Source: Planctomycetaceae bacterium (GTDB lineage: Bacteria; Planctomycetota; UBA1135; GCA-002686595). Taken from it: a DNA stretch of 6,376 bases. The notes beneath the pieces are model-generated. The model was not told where the DNA came from, did no database searches, and was given only the letters and a program-made list of their open reading frames with translations. Below are positions 6,106 to 6,376 of this stretch, piece by piece. Location of the stretch: the NCBI GenBank assembly GCA_013360535.1, contig JABWBL010000207.1:1-6376 (forward strand). The letters are read 5' to 3'. The translations under genes and the position numbers were made by a program. Positions within the stretch are counted from its first letter, which is position 1. Each line of letters begins with the position of its first letter.

Positions 6106-6376
6106 GCCTGCACTCCACCCGGCGCGCCCTTGAGGTAGCGCCGCTCGATGTCCGTGATCTTCGCGACGCGCCGCGCATGCCGCGCCTCGCCGGTCGCCGT
6201 CGACAGGAACGCCTTGACGATCTCGTGCGCGACGTCGCGCGCGACCAGCTTGCCGCCGAGCGAGAGCACGTTCGCGAAGTTGTGCTCGCGCGCGTTCTTC
6301 GCCATCGCGACGTCGCAGCAGGTCGCCGCGCGCACGCCCGGCACCTTGTTGGCCGCGATCGCCGAGCCGATGCCGG
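6102..6376 (-). CDS. rpiB: RpiB/LacAB-family sugar-phosphate isomerase, C-terminal part (5' end outside window)
   Basis: Ninety C-terminal residues of an RpiB-type isomerase (aldose-ketose interconversion of ribose-5-phosphate or a related sugar phosphate). Visible family motifs are [17 protein letters not shown] at the window edge, [14 protein letters not shown] with the His equivalent to E. coli RpiB His99, and [16 protein letters not shown] with the two Arg residues of the phosphate site. The N-terminal half, including the active-site Cys/Glu loop just before the GIG motif, lies beyond position 6376. The remaining part aligns with roughly residues 69-149 of E. coli RpiB, plus a short tail ending in GGVQA. 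The stop (6102-6104) overlaps the deoC start in a GTGA junction, so the two are almost certainly co-translated. The true substrate may differ from ribose-5-phosphate, as microcompartment-associated RpiB homologues are divergent. The gene is interrupted only by the window edge. Confidence 0.92.
   Translation of the reverse strand, partial: GIGSAIAANKVPGVRAATCCDVAMAKNAREHNFANVLSLGGKLVARDVAHEIVKAFLSTATGEARHARRVAKITDIERRYLKGAPGGVQA
6113..6116 (-). promoter_or_regulatory. Ribosome binding site for the GTG start of deoC
   Basis: GGAG on the minus strand (within GGGTGGAGTGCAGGC) lies seven bases before the GTG at 6103-6105, inside the last codons of rpiB. It supports the long form of DeoC, including the N-terminal extension, and re-initiation from the GTGA overlap. 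Confidence 0.6.

Noticed and set aside
4786..6138. Plus-strand open frame (450 residues) opposite deoC
   Set aside because: It is antisense to a clearly conserved aldolase gene, with Arg/His-rich composition and no motif.
1..6376. tRNA, rRNA, CRISPR array, insertion sequence or attachment site
   Set aside because: No direct-repeat array, terminal inverted repeats, transposase motif or tRNA-like cloverleaf was seen on reading the window.

Overview
The window is very GC-rich (by eye about 70%), densely coding bacterial DNA. It holds two gene groups that converge on each other. The modular secreted subtilase has a C-terminal domain ending in a 'WYRDP...GGASFNLSDAVS' pattern and DGNGYVDD / DGVFGTGDD inserts. 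I associate these with secreted proteins of large-genome Planctomycetota (Poly30/Pla163-like lineages). That assignment is from memory of the families and should be treated as probable, not proven.

Plus strand, 179-3207: a secreted S8 serine protease of 870 residues, with signal peptide, inhibitor-like pro-region, catalytic domain, Ig-like domain, jelly-roll-like domain and C-terminal domain. A small SnoaL/NTF2-like (ketosteroid isomerase-related, COG3631-type) protein follows, and its ATG overlaps the protease stop codon (ATGA). Positions 1-178 contain no gene I can support.

Minus strand, 6376-3204: the 3' part of an RpiB-type sugar-phosphate isomerase gene (cut by the window edge), then deoC (deoxyribose-phosphate aldolase) joined to it by a GTGA stop/start overlap. 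After a 79-100 base gap with two short hairpins comes a 647-residue unrecognised protein. It has one N-terminal membrane segment, an Ala/Glu-rich linker and about five tandem beta-sandwich-like modules. Its stop codon overlaps the stop codon of the SnoaL-like gene, tail to tail.

The most interesting part is the rpiB-deoC pair. The aldolase carries an approximately 70-residue N-terminal extension. The first 26 residues look like an amphipathic encapsulation-peptide helix, and a cysteine-bearing linker (C44, C57, C62, C64) follows. An RpiB homologue next to a DeoC with such an extension is the hallmark enzyme pair of the 'sugar-phosphate-utilising' (SPU) class of bacterial microcompartments. 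There the aldolase would release acetaldehyde inside a protein shell. No shell protein gene lies in this window, so the microcompartment is an inference that depends on what lies beyond position 6376.
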